Assembly: GCA_963693085.1 (NCBI GenBank)
Contig: OY856413.1
Coordinates: forward strand, 543,080,879-543,144,878
DNA: 64,000 bases
Reading direction: 5' to 3'
Origin: Alisma plantago-aquatica
Taxonomy: Eukaryota > Streptophyta > Magnoliopsida > Alismatales > Alismataceae
The position numbers and the translations under genes are program-made. Shown one piece after another: positions 19,880 through 34,250 of the stretch. The notes under the pieces were generated by a model that saw only the letters and a list, made by a program, of their open reading frames with translations, did not search any database and was not told where the DNA came from. Numbering within the stretch: the stretch's first letter is position 1; each line of letters opens with the position of its first letter.

Positions 19880-22480
19880 GCACATAACTAAAATTATCCA
19901 TGACTATGAGACCTTCATAAAGCCCCAAAATAGGCTGAACCTAATAATGAAGCCAATGGTGGGTAAGGAAGTAACAAATTTGCTTCATGCTAGGATAATC
20001 TATCCCATTTCTAATTCACCTTGGGTGAGCCCTATACAAGTGCTGGCAATGAAGGGAGGCACTACAATTTTTAGAATGAGATGAATGTCCACACCGTGAC
20101 CAGATGGCACACATATATGAATTTTAGGAAGCTCAATAATGCCACTTGGAAGGACCACTTCCCACTTCCCTTCCTCAACCAAGTCATGACAAGACTTGCA
20201 CTGGAGGAGTTCTTCTATATCTTGGATTGGTACTCTAGCTCCCCATTCACACTAGTGATAAAGACAATATGACATTCACATGTCCTTTATGAAGATATGT
20301 TCTCCATTGGATGCTCTTTGAACTATGCAACCCATTTTCCACCTTTCAACGATGCATGTCTACCATCTTCACTAACTTTAACCAGACAATAATGGAAGTC
20401 TTCATGGATTATTTATATATATATATATGGATATTAATTAAGCATGCATTCATCATGTGTCTCTACCCTTGAATATTGTCAAGAAGCACATCTGGTGCTT
20501 AATTGGGAAAAATAACACTTCATGATGAGGGAGGGCATTGTTCTAGGCAACCAGGTAAGTTCTTGAGGCATCATGGTCGACAAGGTGAAGATATAAGTGA
20601 TCACCAAACTAGCCCTTCCATCCAATGTCAAATAATTTCATGGATATCATAGGTCATTATGATTCTAAGTGAGGTTTATTAAAGACATTAGTAAGATCAC
20701 CAAGCCACTGAATAACCTTCTCATGAAGTATGCATGACTTCATCTTTGACTTAGAATACATGATGAGATCACCACCCTAAAGGAAGCTATAGTCTGTACC
20801 CCCATCATCCATGCTCCAAACCAATTTCTTACCATTAAGATCATGTGTGATGCAAGTGATTACACCATAGGAATAGTCTTAGGGGGTCATGTAGATAAGA
20901 AGCATCATGTCATTTACTAAAATAGAAAGACACTAGATGACATGTAGAGGAATTATGCAACCGCTAAAAAGGTTCTTCTCACCATTGTCTACATATTTGA
21001 CATAGTTTGCTCCTATTTGGTGAGCTCTCAAGTGGCAGTTTACACTGACCACGCCATTATCAAGTATTTAAACTCAACTAAGAATGTGAACCCAGGGTGA
21101 TCAAATAACTCTTCCTACTATAAGAGTTTCAAGTCATCTCATCTGTTTGTAGATACAATACAATGACCAATTCCCTATCTATCATTCCCTTCTAGATAAT
21201 TTTTATGAAAGTAACCATGTTTAGTCCAAGGTATGTTGACTTTCTTAACTTACTAGATGTGAGAATTCTTCATCCAGACTACATTTGAAACATGAAGGGG
21301 AAGTTTCTGTCATATGTATACCATTCCTATTAGGATGAAGCTTATCTATTCTGAATCTATCTAGATGACCTATATCATAGGTGCATCTCTAAGAAGGTGG
21401 TTTATTTCATTTTGGAGGAATGCCATTTAGGTCTAGTTGGGAGTCACATGAGATCCAACATGACAGATGCTAAGGTTCTTTGATGTGGGATAGTGTGCCC
21501 CTCTATATGCAAAGATGCTCATAATTTTTTAATATTATGATCAAGGTTAGCAATCTGACAATATCTCCAAGAAGGATAATATTTCTCTCTAATTTTCATG
21601 AGAAAGTGAGATCTTTGATGTTTGGGGTGTAGGCTACATGGGTCCATTCGCCTCATTATCTAACTTCATTTACATTCTCACCATTGGTGATTATGTTTCC
21701 ATGTGGGTCGAACCCATCCCCAAATTCTCTTAGTGACTCTAAGACAGTCATTAATCTATCCATAGATGCCATATTCCCTTGATTTAGAGTCCCCTACAAT
21801 GTTAATGTGGAGTTTATCACTTGCTCAAGAACAACATAAAATTGCTCCTTTACAAGTAGGATGTATCTCATTATGTGTCTACTCCATACCACCCGCATAC
21901 AATCCATGTAGTGGAGGTCTCATCAAATTGAAAACATTCTAGAGAAGACAATTGATAGGACGAGGAAGGATTGGACTTACAAACTAAAACACACTCTTGG
22001 CCTAGAACCATTTACAAGACTCCCTTGGGAGCTACACCTTTTTGTATGATCTATGGGAAATCTTGTAACATTCATATGGATCTCTAGCACAAGGTCTGCA
22101 TGGAATCAAACAACTTAGTTTTGACATTTGAGACAATTTTTGGCTACAATTACAAGAGATATAAGTGCTACAACTAATGGTATATGAAAATGCACACATC
22201 TACAGGGAACACACCAAGATGTGGCATGATGACCACTTAAATAGGAAAGATATGCAAGTTAGAGATCAAGTTCTTTTACACGATTCACCTATCTAGCCTT
22301 TCTCCAAGGAAGTTGAGGACCAAATGATCAATGCCTTTCATCATGAATAACAATTTCCACACAAGGTTGTCACTATTTGGAGTGATAGAATAGGAGAATT
22401 TGAAGTTACCAACTAGCATCTCAAACTCTATTTTGTGATAGATGACATGCAAGATGACCATCCACTCATGCTTCTCCTAC
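19880..22480 (+). pseudogene. pol: Athila-type pol relic: reverse transcriptase, RNase H, integrase
   Basis: A heavily decayed Ty3/gypsy pol of the non-chromovirus Athila lineage. RT: QNRLNLIMKPMVGKEV, ARIIYPISNSPWVSPIQV, KGGTT, and after a frameshift TVTRWHTYMNFRKLN and KDHFPLPFLNQV. The long insertion before RKLN and the KDHFPLPF wording are typical of Athila. The catalytic region survives as EVFMDYL at about 20397-20417, where the second Asp of the motif is lost. RNase H is at about 20760-21100 (ICTPIIHAPNQF, MCDASDYTIG, YTDHAIIKYL). Integrase pieces run to about 22480 (YMGPFASLSNFIYIL). Frames shift repeatedly, so no function remains. LTRs of this element were not found. Confidence 0.75.
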
Positions 22481-23392
22481 CTGCTTGATAACATTGAAGT
22501 ATAGACATCAATCCATTGACGTAAAACCTGACCATTTTTTATTTCCCTTTTTATAATATAAAATAACATTTACTATTCAAATTTCAACATCATTGTTCTA
22601 ATAGTTAAATAGCGCATCCCATGATAAAACCATAAGTTTGAATGTAGGTAGATGATAGTTTGCTGAAGAAATAACAACCACAACCTACAATAGGCACCTT
22701 AGGATTCTCCTTCACCATCTCAGCTTTAGTGTTTTCTCATTAATGATAATATGTCTAAGTTCAGGTTGGAGGGTGGGTGGTACATATTCTAATTTTCGTC
22801 CACACCTATTTGTTTAAGACTTAAGATTTGATCATGCATTTCTACATTGCATTTAGATATTTTTTCTTCAAATTTATTATGTTTAGACTAATCAAAGACA
22901 TTTGCATAGCCTACATATATTTAAATTATCTATTTGTATCCATGTATGTGTTCATCATTTAACTCCCCTTGTTTGAAGAAAAGCTTACAGTGATTAGATT
23001 TTACAACTAACCAATTGCTAGAAATCACCCTACATGGCGTAGCACCTTAACATCATGTTCCCTAGAAAAGATGGCACATATTTGAGGAAATGAGAGAGAT
23101 TAAGCATATTGTTATTATAAAACTAGTGAAATAATTAGAATCATCATTTCATTCCCAATCATGTAACTATTTGATCATAGTGGTACTAAGAGAACCACCC
23201 GATGTAAAAAATTGTAAATCAAGTTTCATAATGATCCAAACCCTCTTGTACACTTCTTCCTCCATCTATATACATTCCATAAACCATAAAGAAAAGGAAA
23301 AAAACCCAAAAAAGATCCAAAGCCTAAGTTCAAGGTGAAAAACACTTATTCATATCTCTCCACTTTTTCTGTATCCTCTCTATGTAAGGGGT
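22481..23392. other. No recognisable feature
   Basis: An AT-rich stretch between the Athila pol relic and the start of element B. It may be the long non-coding spacer that Athila elements carry after pol, but nothing in the sequence proves this. No ORF, LTR end or PPT was recognised. Confidence 0.4.
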
Positions 23393-26356
23393 TGTAACAT
23401 CCCAAAATTTAATTAAAAGTAATATTAAGATTTAATAGAAAATCTCTGGTAGTTAAATAAAAATCTTAGACCTTGTTTAAATTAACACAAATAGTAAATA
23501 CTTCATCTAAAATATGATAAAAGAGATAAAATGAATTATATTCCTTTTTATGCATAATGAGTAAAAGAAATAACTTTCGTTCTTTCTCTATCCTTCATAA
23601 CTCTACAATCATCATATCATGGGATATCCCTAACAAAAAGAAAATGATATTGAGATATAAAGATGGACCTATTTGGCCACTAAATGATTAGGAAACCTAT
23701 TTCACTAAATTAAAGTACTTTATCAATCAATATGTACTTCAGGGTAACCCCTGATTAATTGATTACAAAATTAGGAAACTAATAGTCCAATATTGATATA
23801 TATTCTAACATACACTTATGGTCACAAATTTGAAGTTGATTTGACCTTTTTTGACCCCTCTAATGATTTTCGGAAGTTCCTATATGGTTTAAAGATCTAA
23901 TACACCTAAATATATCATTATTTGATTTTAGTTAATCAACTTGTGTGATTTTGGTCTTTAAATAAATGTGACACACATTAAAATAATTGTCACACAACCC
24001 ATTTAGTTGGTTTTCCTAATCCAAGTTGGACTTAGGAACTGGAACCCATTGCAAGCGGGGAAATCTCCACTTACACTCGACTTCTCTTGGTAGAGGGACA
24101 TTTCTTTCCTCGAGAAAACATTTGGCTTCACAATCTCGACCCTCTTTCCCTCTTCACTGGGCTCAGTTAAAGCAAAGTTATCAAAACATTTGCCACACCT
24201 TTCCATTTTGAAACATCTCGAACATGATGGGATTCTATGACCCAGAATCCCCAATCAACATTATTGTCACGATTCCATCATTTCTTGAACTCCTCTGACC
24301 TCCTGTGCTCCTCTAATCCATGCCCTACAGAAGTATCTACCTTGATTTGTTTAAGGACACCAATGGACCCCAAAGAAGGCACTCGTTAGCCTAGAAAGTC
24401 CCTAACATCTTTGAACATCAAGCCCCTTGTCATAGTGGAGGTTGGTTCATTGTCGAGGCAACCTTGACCGTAACGAACTTGAAGGAAGCAACAAACCTTT
24501 TCATTAGCCCTCAAGAAGATGTTCTAGTTTTTGATTTTCACTCCAACCCTAAATAAAGGTATATCGCTTTCCCCTCTTATTGTTTTCATCCTTGCTTACT
24601 ATTCTACCAATCACAGAGTCAATTAGGTGATCCTTGCATTGTTTTTCTTGTGTCCACCCTAGTCAACATTGTGGATTGAGTATGAACTTAGGCACATTTC
24701 AATTTTTCTTTGTAATGGTGTTTTGAACATGTTCCTATAGGTTTCCCCTATTCCTCAACTGCCCTTCCATAGGTACAAAGTCAAGGTCAGGCTTGTTGGA
24801 ATCAACTATGCAATAAGAACCTCATGGTGCCCTTGGTTTTCTTTAATATGAATTAAATTTAGTTTTGGGCTGTAGATCTCCCCTGTATTTTCTTTGCCTA
24901 GTTTGTTGCACACTCTGCACTTGGGAACAATGAATCATGGGATTGATTTTATAGTTTTTCCCCAATTGACTTTCTCACAATCACACTTTTTATGGAAATT
25001 CTTGTCCTTAGTTTTTGTTTATGTGAGCCTCGCACATGATCCCCGTTATCCAAGAAACATCAAGCCATTGGGACAGGTGAGCAAGGGTCCCATAAGTCAA
25101 ATTTTGTTCTCTAAAGTAATTCATCATTTTTTTGATTTTTTGATTTTAAAATCTTAAAAAATCATAAAAAATTCATCTAATGTCAACTAAACATATAAAT
25201 AACCAATGGATTTATAAAACATAAGGAACAATACAAGGTGGTTTCAATGCATGTTCTGACTCTGAATTCCTCAAAATTCATATAGAACAATGGAATGCTA
25301 GAAATTAAAATGAATATTAATTATTAATGAATGTCAATTGTTCTAACAGGGTAATTAGGGTTCATCAACCCCAAGAAAGTGAGTAGGGCTTTATAAACCA
25401 AAGAAGAGAAACTTGAATATTCTGTAAAAGAGAGATAAGAAGGTCCATGCACTTTGAATATTATATACTAGTATTCAATCACCTTCTAATTATTATGACA
25501 ATCAACACAAATTATACTCAAAGCTATGTACTTCAAGTTGATTGCTACTTGCATAAGTATTCCATAAAATTTATTGACTTATGCTTTCAACGTTATTTCA
25601 GGAATCTATGTCATGTTCACGTGAAATCCTACTAAAGTCAATTATTCCAAGTTAATGATGAATCATGTAATTGGTTGTAATATTTTCTCCTAATCATGTT
25701 AATGTTGAGCCTTCAGGCCCTATTAGCTCAAATGGAACATTGTGGCACTTATGCCCAATCATAAGATCAATTGGAGCATAAGTTTTGGTACTTCAATGCA
25801 GATCATTAGTTCCACTGGAATATGAGTTGAGCCTACATGCCTTATGAGCACACATGGTGTGTAAGGGAAGAGGACACTATAATCAACCACCAAGAACATA
25901 ATATGTGAATCTAAAATTAATTATTCAGTTAGTTTTATGTTTTCCCTTATTGCCAAGATATTATTTTATTATAAAAAAACTTAATTATGCTTAATCTAAC
26001 TTGGTTTTTATTGCATGCATGGTTGGCAACACAATGTGCATAGAAGGAAAGAATAAGAGAGCATAACAAAGGAGCATACATCTCAAGGATGGTTTTGGAG
26101 TTCAAACCTAGTGGAGTGCCAAGTATCCTATGGAATTCAGTTTAATTTCATTTGATATAAGGATTATGTACTAGTTTAGCTTGGTTTAATGTTTAAATGT
26201 TATGTTGTGAAACTTGATACATGAGAATTGCAATTATTTTCTTGAGTTGATTGAATATATTATATTTTTATGCAATATTATCATTTTTATGACATGACAA
26301 TGAAAAATTATTTTCCTCTTAGCAATGTATATGTTTTAGAAAATTGGGGTGTTACA
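23393..26356 (+). repeat. Element B 5' LTR (2964 bp)
   Basis: It starts TGTAACATCCC at 23393 and ends GTTACA at 26356, so it has the TG...CA form. The whole length pairs with 27072-30024; for example, GTTTTAGAAAA lies near the end of both and TTTAATAGAAAAT near the start of both. By eye the two copies differ at many sites, which suggests an old insertion. A moderately GC-rich leader-like part lies at about 24030-24350. No coding sequence was recognised. Confidence 0.85.
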
Positions 26357-27071
26357 ATATGATATTAGAACTAAGAATATATTTTTCCACTAGGCTTTTT
26401 TCATGTTTTGCTAAGTAGCTCTTAAATCCTTACTTTATGATAGAAAACAAATGTATAGAGGACATGAAGTCAATGATTGACGATGTATATCCCTTGGCTT
26501 CGAGGAATGTTTAGTGGAGGAATAATTAGAAGAAACATGTCCTAGGGATAATATTTTATCCAATTTAGATCCTTGTGTTAAATTTACACTATCATATCTA
26601 GTGGCATGTCCTCTATTTTCTCAATGGTGGCCAACCAATTGAGAATTCTAGAGGAAATGCCAAGAACACATATACTTATTTTTTACATATGTTCTTCTTC
26701 TTGTTAGAATATGTGGTATGGGACATGTATGCTACTAAGACACTAAATAGTAGCACGATGAGTTCTCACACTTTTAAATTTATGCTTGGTCATCACTTTG
26801 GAGGTTCCACTAAGAGATTTGATATGGAAGAGGTAAATTGGGTAACCACCTAAACCTAATGCAATTGGATAGTAGAGACCCATGCTAAAAATTGAATCCC
26901 ATGACATTAAGGATAAAGCAAAGATAATGAACAAGATATGACCAAGTTCAACCCTAGATTGAGTTAGATGGAAGTGTTTGTGTCATATATGTGTCTCACA
27001 ATCTGAAAATAAGTCATACGCTAAGGAAAACAGTCTTATAAAATTTTGAGGATGAAATCTAATTAAGATGG
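26357..27071 (+). mobile_element. Element B interior (715 bp, non-coding)
   Basis: All that lies between the two LTRs of B. It opens with the PBS and closes with GAGGATGAAATC (about 27042-27060) followed by a purine-rich AAGATGGG. The closing part is the same conserved tail seen before the 3' LTR of E (GGGGACGAAATCC...AAGGGGTGG). Between them I see no gag zinc knuckle, protease, RT or integrase motif in any frame. A normal chromovirus interior is about 4.5-5 kb, so B is a non-autonomous element reduced to its cis signals. Confidence 0.75.
26360..26371 (+). promoter_or_regulatory. Element B primer-binding site (degenerate tRNA-iMet type)
   Basis: TGATATTAGAAC lies 3 bases after the LTR end and matches TGGTATCAGAGC at 9 of 12 positions. 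All three differences are G-to-A or C-to-T type changes. Confidence 0.6.
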
Positions 27072-30024
27072 GTAAACATCCCAAAGTTTAACCAAAGTAA
27101 ACGTAGGGTTTAATAGAAAATTTACACTAATTAATTACTAAATCTAAACCTTTCTGAAATTAACACAAATACTAAATAGTTCATCCAAAGTATCATATAA
27201 AGAGAGAGAAAATCAAATGATTTCCTTCTTTATGCATAGTGAGTAAAAGAAATAACTTCCACTCTTTGTATTTCCTGTATAACCCTACAATCATCACATA
27301 ATGGGAAATACTTCAAAAATAGAAATTGATTTCATGATATGAGTTAAAGATATACTAAATTGGCAACTAATTAATAAGGAAATATATTTCAACAAACTTA
27401 AGTACTTTGATCAATCAATATGTACTTTAAAGTACTCCCTCATTAATTGAATTTCAAGTTAGGAAAGTAATAGTCCAAGAATGATCAAGACCCTAACATA
27501 CATTTATTGTCAAAATTTGAGTTGATTTGACCTCTTTTGTCCCCTTTAATGATTCTAAAAAGTTACTATAGAGTTTAAAGATCTAACACACCAAGATATA
27601 TCATTATTTGATTTCATTTATAAGATTCATATAATTATGGCTTTCATTAAACATGATGCACATTTAAGTCATATTTCACACAACCCCTTTAGTTGGTTTT
27701 TCCAACCTAGGTCGACCCATGGACTTATATCCCATCACAAGAGGGGAAGTCTCCCACTTTACCCAACTTCTCCTAGTAGTGGGGCACTACTGTCCTTGAG
27801 AAAACATCCAACTTCACAATGCCAACCCTCTTTCCCTCTTTGTTAGGTCTCAATTCAAGGAAACTCATTTGAAATATTTGCCACATCTTTCCATTACAAA
27901 ACATCACAAACATTATGGGGTTTCATACCCTAGAATCACCGATCATCATGACCTTCATAGTTCCACTATTTCTTGAACTCCTCTGACCTCATGTGCTCCT
28001 CCGATCCATCCCCTATATAAGTATCTACCCTAGTTTGTTTAGGGATACCCTTGGATCTCGAAGAAGGTATTCATTAGCCCACAAATCCAAATCTTAAGCC
28101 CCTTGTCATAATGGAGGTTAGTTCACCATCAAGGAAACCCAAATAACTATGAACTCGAGGGAAGACACACGATGTTTCCCTTAGCCATTGAAAACATGAT
28201 CTAGTCATTAGTTTTGGCTCCAAACCTGAATAAAGGTATACCACTTTCCCCCCTTCTTATTTTCATGCTTGGTTATTGTTATGCCAATCACATAGTTAAT
28301 TTGGTGATCGTAGCATCATTTTTCTTGTGCTCCATCCCGATCACATTCATGATTCAGTATGAACTCAGGCACACTTCATTTTTTCTCTATGTTGGTGTTT
28401 TTTAACATGTTCTGATAGGTTTCCCCTATTCCTCCTCTATCCTTCCATGGTGGTAGATATTTTGTGTATTCCTTGACTTGTAAAGAGTCAAGGCAGGCTT
28501 GCTAGAATCTACAATGCCTAAGGGAACTCACGATGCTCTTGTTTCTATTTAATCAGGAACAAAATTGAGTTTTGGCTTTTACATCTCGATTGTGTTTTCT
28601 TTACCTCATTCCTTACATGATCTATGCTTGAGAATGATGACTTGTGGGCTTTATTTCATAGTTTTACCCTGATTGACTTTCTCAAAGTCATGCTTTATTA
28701 TGTGCATTCTTGTCCATACTTTTTGTTGGGAAAGCCTTGCACAAGGTCCCCGCTATCCACGTGGTGTTGAGCCACTGGGCCAAGTGAGCAAGGGCCATGT
28801 GAGTCAGATTTGGTCCTCTAAAGTGATTTATCTAATTTTGAGTTTTTGATTGGATAGTCATAAAAATTATATCAAATTCATCCAATGTCAGAAACTACAT
28901 AAAAATTTCCAATCGATAAAAATACAAGGAACATTCCTAAGGTGATTTTGATGCATGTTTTGACTCTGAATTCATCTGAATTATAAAGAACAATGAAACC
29001 CTAGAAATTAAAGTGGATATTAATCAATTTTAATTGTTATAATAGGTTAATTAGGGTTTATCAACCCCAAGAAAGTGAGTAGGGTTTTATCAACCTAAGA
29101 AGAACAACTAGGATCTTCTCTAAAAGAGAAGTAAGTAGGACCATGCACTTTGATTAATAAGTATTAGTATTCAACTGCATGAAGATTATTATGATGAACA
29201 AGACATATTACATGCAAATCAATGTACTTCAAGTAGAATACTACTTGCATAAATTTTCCATAAAAGTTATTCAATAATGATTTCAATGATATTTCAATAA
29301 TCTATCATGTTCACATTATATATTAAGTAAAGTAAATTATTAAAAGTTAATAATAAATCATGTAAATGGTTATGTTGAGCCTTAAGGCCTTATGAGTTTA
29401 AATTAAACATAGTGGCACTTATGTGCAATCACAAGCTCAATCAGAGCATAAGTTATGGCATTTCAGTGTACATCATGAGTTTAAATGGAACATCAACTGA
29501 GCTACGAGCCTTATTAGTATAGTTAGTGCATAAGAGTAGAGGTCACTATAACTAACCACCAAGATGATAACATATGAATCCAAGATGTAATTTTCAATTT
29601 GTTTTATGTTTTTACTTATTTCCAAGTATTATTTTGTTATAACAATATTCAATTCCTCTTACACTAACATGGCTTTTATTGCATGCATGGCTGGGGATGC
29701 AATGTCCATAGGAGGAAAGAATAAGAGAGAACAATCAAGGATCATACATCTCAAGGATGATTAAGGAGTTTATCTCGGGTGGGGTATCAACTATCCTATG
29801 TCATTTAGTTCAAAATTCATTTAATTTGAGGATTATGTATTGTTTATCTTAGTCTAAAGTTAAACTTTTATGTTATGGAACTTGAGACATGAGAATTGCA
29901 TTTATTTCCTGAGTTGATTAAATGAGATTACATTTTTATGCAATGCTATCATGTTTGTGACATCCCAATGAGATTTGAGCTTCTTTTTAATTATTTATAT
30001 GTTTTAGAAAACTAGGATTTTATA
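27072..30024 (+). repeat. Element B 3' LTR (2953 bp)
   Basis: Collinear with 23393-26356. Its ends have drifted: the start reads GTAAACATCCC instead of TGTAACATCCC, and the end ATTTTATA instead of GGTGTTACA. The 5 bases outside the two LTRs (GGGGT before, GGAAA after) do not match, so no target duplication survives or the ends have decayed. Confidence 0.83.
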
Positions 30025-31720
30025 GGAAAAATCAATAAAAATAAACAAAAGATACCATTATGCACAAAAATAATCTTATAAATCTTTGAAGGAAAAAAGA
30101 AAAAGAAAAATGAAATATCATGTGGAATAGAGGAGAGATTTGTATCTTATATACATGCTCCTCCCCATTTTCTACCTAGGATATCATGAGTGTCTCATTT
30201 TGACATCCTTTTAATGAACCCGAATGGATCAAATTGTATGCATACTTGTTGTTATAAGGTTTTGTATGAACTCTCATGAAACGCTTATACATTCATGGTA
30301 TAGGGATAGTGGTGACTAAATGTTTTTAGGAAAAAAATCAAGAATTAAGACATAAATTTATGTCTTCAATTATCTTGATAAGTTAGGGAGCTTGGACATA
30401 TCAGGAGGTAGGGATACTAGCATGATATGAAGGTGAGGGAATCACACAGATTGAAAGTATTTTGTTGGTGACTGGTTCTGATTTTGTGTAACTCAGGACA
30501 AACAACATTGAAGTTTGGGGTTAATTGATGAATGCATATGCATCTTATTTTTTACTCACATTTTTGGTTTAGTTTTTTATTTGGATTTCACATTTTTCTT
30601 TTGAAGAAACTTCAATTCGGTTACTTTATATTTAGGCTAATTCTGTAGGTTTTTGATACAATACACTGACTTTCATGGCATGCTTGAGAATTGATATCTA
30701 CATACCAACATAGGAAGATGGTCTTGAATTTTTTTTGACCATGTTTTAGAGAGCCGTAGACCAAGGTGCAAAATTGACCATCGCATAATCAGCATTAACC
30801 AATGCACCCCAACACTACATCCTTCAATATTTGTAACAACCAAGTATGTTGACCAACACGGTCAACCCCAATAGGTCTTGACATCCTGATGCAACTACTA
30901 CCTAACGAAAGACAAACACCATGCATTGCATCTCCTGATGGAAGTTCTTCTTGTAGGTGGCTTGCGGTGATGTATCTTGTTCAATAGAATTCCAAGACAA
31001 TAAAGATCAAATCGATGATCATCCCAACACGGTAAATCTCGATACACTTTGCCACATAGATGAGGATACATCCATGGATCACATTTATAGTTTGCACTGA
31101 TGCTCTCGCATTGACAAGTCAACCACATGAAAAAGCTAATGCCTAACTAGGATCACTACCTAATGCCCCACACAGATTCCACACACTCAATAAACCACCC
31201 TCACATTACCTGAAGGGAATATTGTGTGAAATGAGAACCACTCATATTTTCATAAGTATCAATGCACAAGTTGTAGTGCACACCTACTAAGGTCTCTTCA
31301 AGGGGTGTCTCTTCTCCACATAGAAGTGTTGCATCATGTTGTATGGAGCTCCATTGAATTTTTTCCCTCAATTTCCAAAAGGAGAAGTAGACCACTGTCT
31401 CAGATACCCATGCTAGACCTTAAGAGAGATAAGTTTAATGTAACCATCCATTGATCCACCCACTACACCTTCATAAGAGAAAAGAAGATATAACTACAAA
31501 TAATAAGGTGACCTATCAAACATCTAGGGTACTACCTTGTTGTTTTTCCAGTCCAGCACAAAATTTAAAAATTTTCACACCACGAATGTCATACCCATTA
31601 TCTTAGTGATGATGACTTTCTTTCTATTTCGCATTGTTGATCTAGACTCAACCATCAAAAGTGAGTAGTTCCTTTGTTTGTGGTTAGAGACTATCCATGC
31701 AACCAATTTTTGTTCTTCTG

Positions 31721-31800
<80 letters not shown>

Positions 31801-34235
31801 ACTTTGTATCAACCTTGCTATGTTTTGAACTAATCATTTATATTCTTGCATATGTGCTCATCTAACATATTTTCTTTTTAATTAGATCTTGGATGTACAG
31901 AACTCTAAACCCAAGATCTAGGGTATTGACTGTTTCTTATTTAATCCCTAATGAGAAATTTGGACATGTGATAATGAGTATGAACTCTAGGTAATGCGAC
32001 AATGAGTGTAAAGTGATATCCATATAGGTTGAATCCTCACTCCAATGGAATAAATGTAGTCAACCTCAATGTCTAGTGGTTTATGTTTGTTTATGATGTA
32101 GTGAGAGAGATAACAAAGGTAGAGGTGGTAAAACCATCCACCCTGGTGTTTCCATCCATTCATAAGTAGATCTAGTTCATCCTTTATATTCTTTTAATCT
32201 TTTATTAATCAACCAACTAATTGTTTTTTATAAGTATAAGTTATTTATTGGTTACTTAGATCAAATAGTTCTTGTATATATTATCCTTTGGATTTGATTT
32301 TGACTATACCGTGATAAGATCCTTTTGCTTGCAGGTGAGTTGTCATACAATTGGTTGAGGTGAAAATTGGGATTTATTCCTAGTGAATTTGAGGTATGCA
32401 AAAGTCATGCAAGTTCCCCCCTAATTCCCAACAAATTAGTCCTCATGATCTAATCTACTTTATTTCTTCTTCTATTAAGTTAAATTCATTTACTCTTCCC
32501 ATCGTGAACATCAAGGAATATTCACAGTGTTCCAAGCATTTAGCTAAGTGATATTAGGTTCAATATGTTACGCATATTTAAGAATTTAGATCATATAAGG
32601 TCTTGAAGTAATTCATATGAACCACCATTACCAAAAAATTTAAGGTTTCACTAAAGTAGAAAATCAACATTAGAAAGAAACCTTAAATCCGATCCAATAG
32701 CAAAGAAATATATAATCAAATAAAAATTTATTCACACCTATTTCACATAATGTATACCAAGAACCACATATTTTTTCATATTTAACCTCGACTCCCATCC
32801 ATAATGAAATTAATATATTTTAATTGATCTTTATCAATTTAAGGAATATTCATCAATTAACATATATCAAATCTGAATAGATAAGTAAATAGTAATTAAA
32901 TTAATTTCCATGTATCTATGTTCAACAACATCAATAAGAATTATCCATGAGATATTTCCTTGAAACACTTATGTAGATTTCTCTATTAGCTATAATTGTC
33001 AATTTCATTGGTTTAAGGTGGAAGGCAGTGAATTTTGATCATAATCAAATCCACTTGTAGTTATCTACTCACATTTGATATAGGTAGTTGGAGGAATTTC
33101 TTAATCCATACACACATGCCAGTAATAACTTAACCAATTAAACCTCACTTTGAGGCTCCTTACTAACCTGAAGAAGATGATTAAATAAGAAAAGAATGAA
33201 ATACATGTTTTCTTGCTCCACTTTTGAAGGAGGATGACATGTTGGGTAGAAGAGAGGTTATAGGATAATAGAATCAGAAGAGTAATAAACTTACTAGAAA
33301 TTCCTATCACAAAAAATACCGGGTATTCTTGACTTCAGACCTACTTCAGCTTGTCAAATTCCACCTTAGATCCTTTTCTAGGATGAATATTTTGATATAA
33401 GTCTTCACATGGTCAAGAACATAGAAACATATGTCTTGGGTTAAAAGTGGACAATTTGGGAGATATCAACACATTATGACTTCACTCATAAACATATATT
33501 TTTTGTTTTTGTAGACTTATAAGTTGTTTGACTTTCTAGATATTAAACCCAAATTCTAGGCTGATGGGGTCAAAGTGGCATTATTTGGGTCGTTATAAAA
33601 AACTTTTAGGTGAATGCCCACAACTCTGTCTGACTTGTAGGAATTTGTTTAGACTTATGGACCCAAATTCTCTATAAACTTGTCAAATATTACAGACATT
33701 GACCACTTTGGTTACAATAGCCTCAAGTTTGAATCTCACCTTTTTAGAATTGGTCCATTCTATTGGCCTGACTCTACAAAGACAAACTTAGACCTCTCTT
33801 ACCCCTTTCAAGATCTCTTAGCCCTAATATAACTCTAAGTTCATTTATTTTCTTAAAAAATATACCATTACTTTGTTTACATTATAAATGGAGTTAAGAG
33901 ATGTTTCCATGTTCATTTCTTTGTACCTTTCACATGCTCTCAATATTTTAGATTTCATTTTCTTTTTTAGGTTAAAAGTCAATTTAAACATTTTCATCAC
34001 ATGGTAATCTATTGGTGTATATATCATTATTCATACAGGAAACATGCAAATTAGGTCTTATTACTATTTATTACTTGTTAAATAAATTTATGCACAAATG
34101 AGGGTTTAATTTGTGCCATTCATTCATTCATGTTCTGTTATAAAAATTTGGGTTTTTTCTCTCAAAAGAAAGAGATTATACATAATTATTGATACTAATC
34201 CACATTTATACTTAACCTCAAAATGTGTTGTTACA
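30025..34235 (-). repeat. Element C 3' LTR and unresolved flank
   Basis: On the minus strand an LTR begins TGTAACAACAC at 34235, directly after a PPT and chromodomain relic, and runs toward lower coordinates. Its far end could not be located, because no clear terminal CACA or target duplication was seen down to the end of element B at 30024. The stretch is AT-rich, has no believable gene and includes an (AT)n tract. The lower limit is therefore only the end of B, not a mapped boundary. Confidence 0.5.
31723..31797. repeat. (AT)n microsatellite, about 75 bp
   Basis: An uninterrupted AT dinucleotide run. It gives rise to Tyr/Ile-repeat reading frames on both strands that are not genes. It lies within the presumed LTR of element C. 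Confidence 0.97.
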
Positions 34236-34237
34236 AA

Positions 34238-34250
34238 TCCTCCCTCCCTT
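34238..34250 (-). promoter_or_regulatory. Element C polypurine tract
   Basis: On the minus strand, AAGGGAGGGAGGA ends two bases before the LTR start at 34235. The position and wording are close to the element A tract (AAGGGAGGGAGA). Confidence 0.7.

Noticed and set aside
29990..30034. Target-site duplication of element B
   Set aside because: The five bases before the 5' LTR (GGGGT) and after the 3' LTR (GGAAA) do not match, so none can be claimed.
31575..31865. ORFs encoding Tyr/Ile repeats
   Set aside because: These are translations of the (AT)n microsatellite on both strands.
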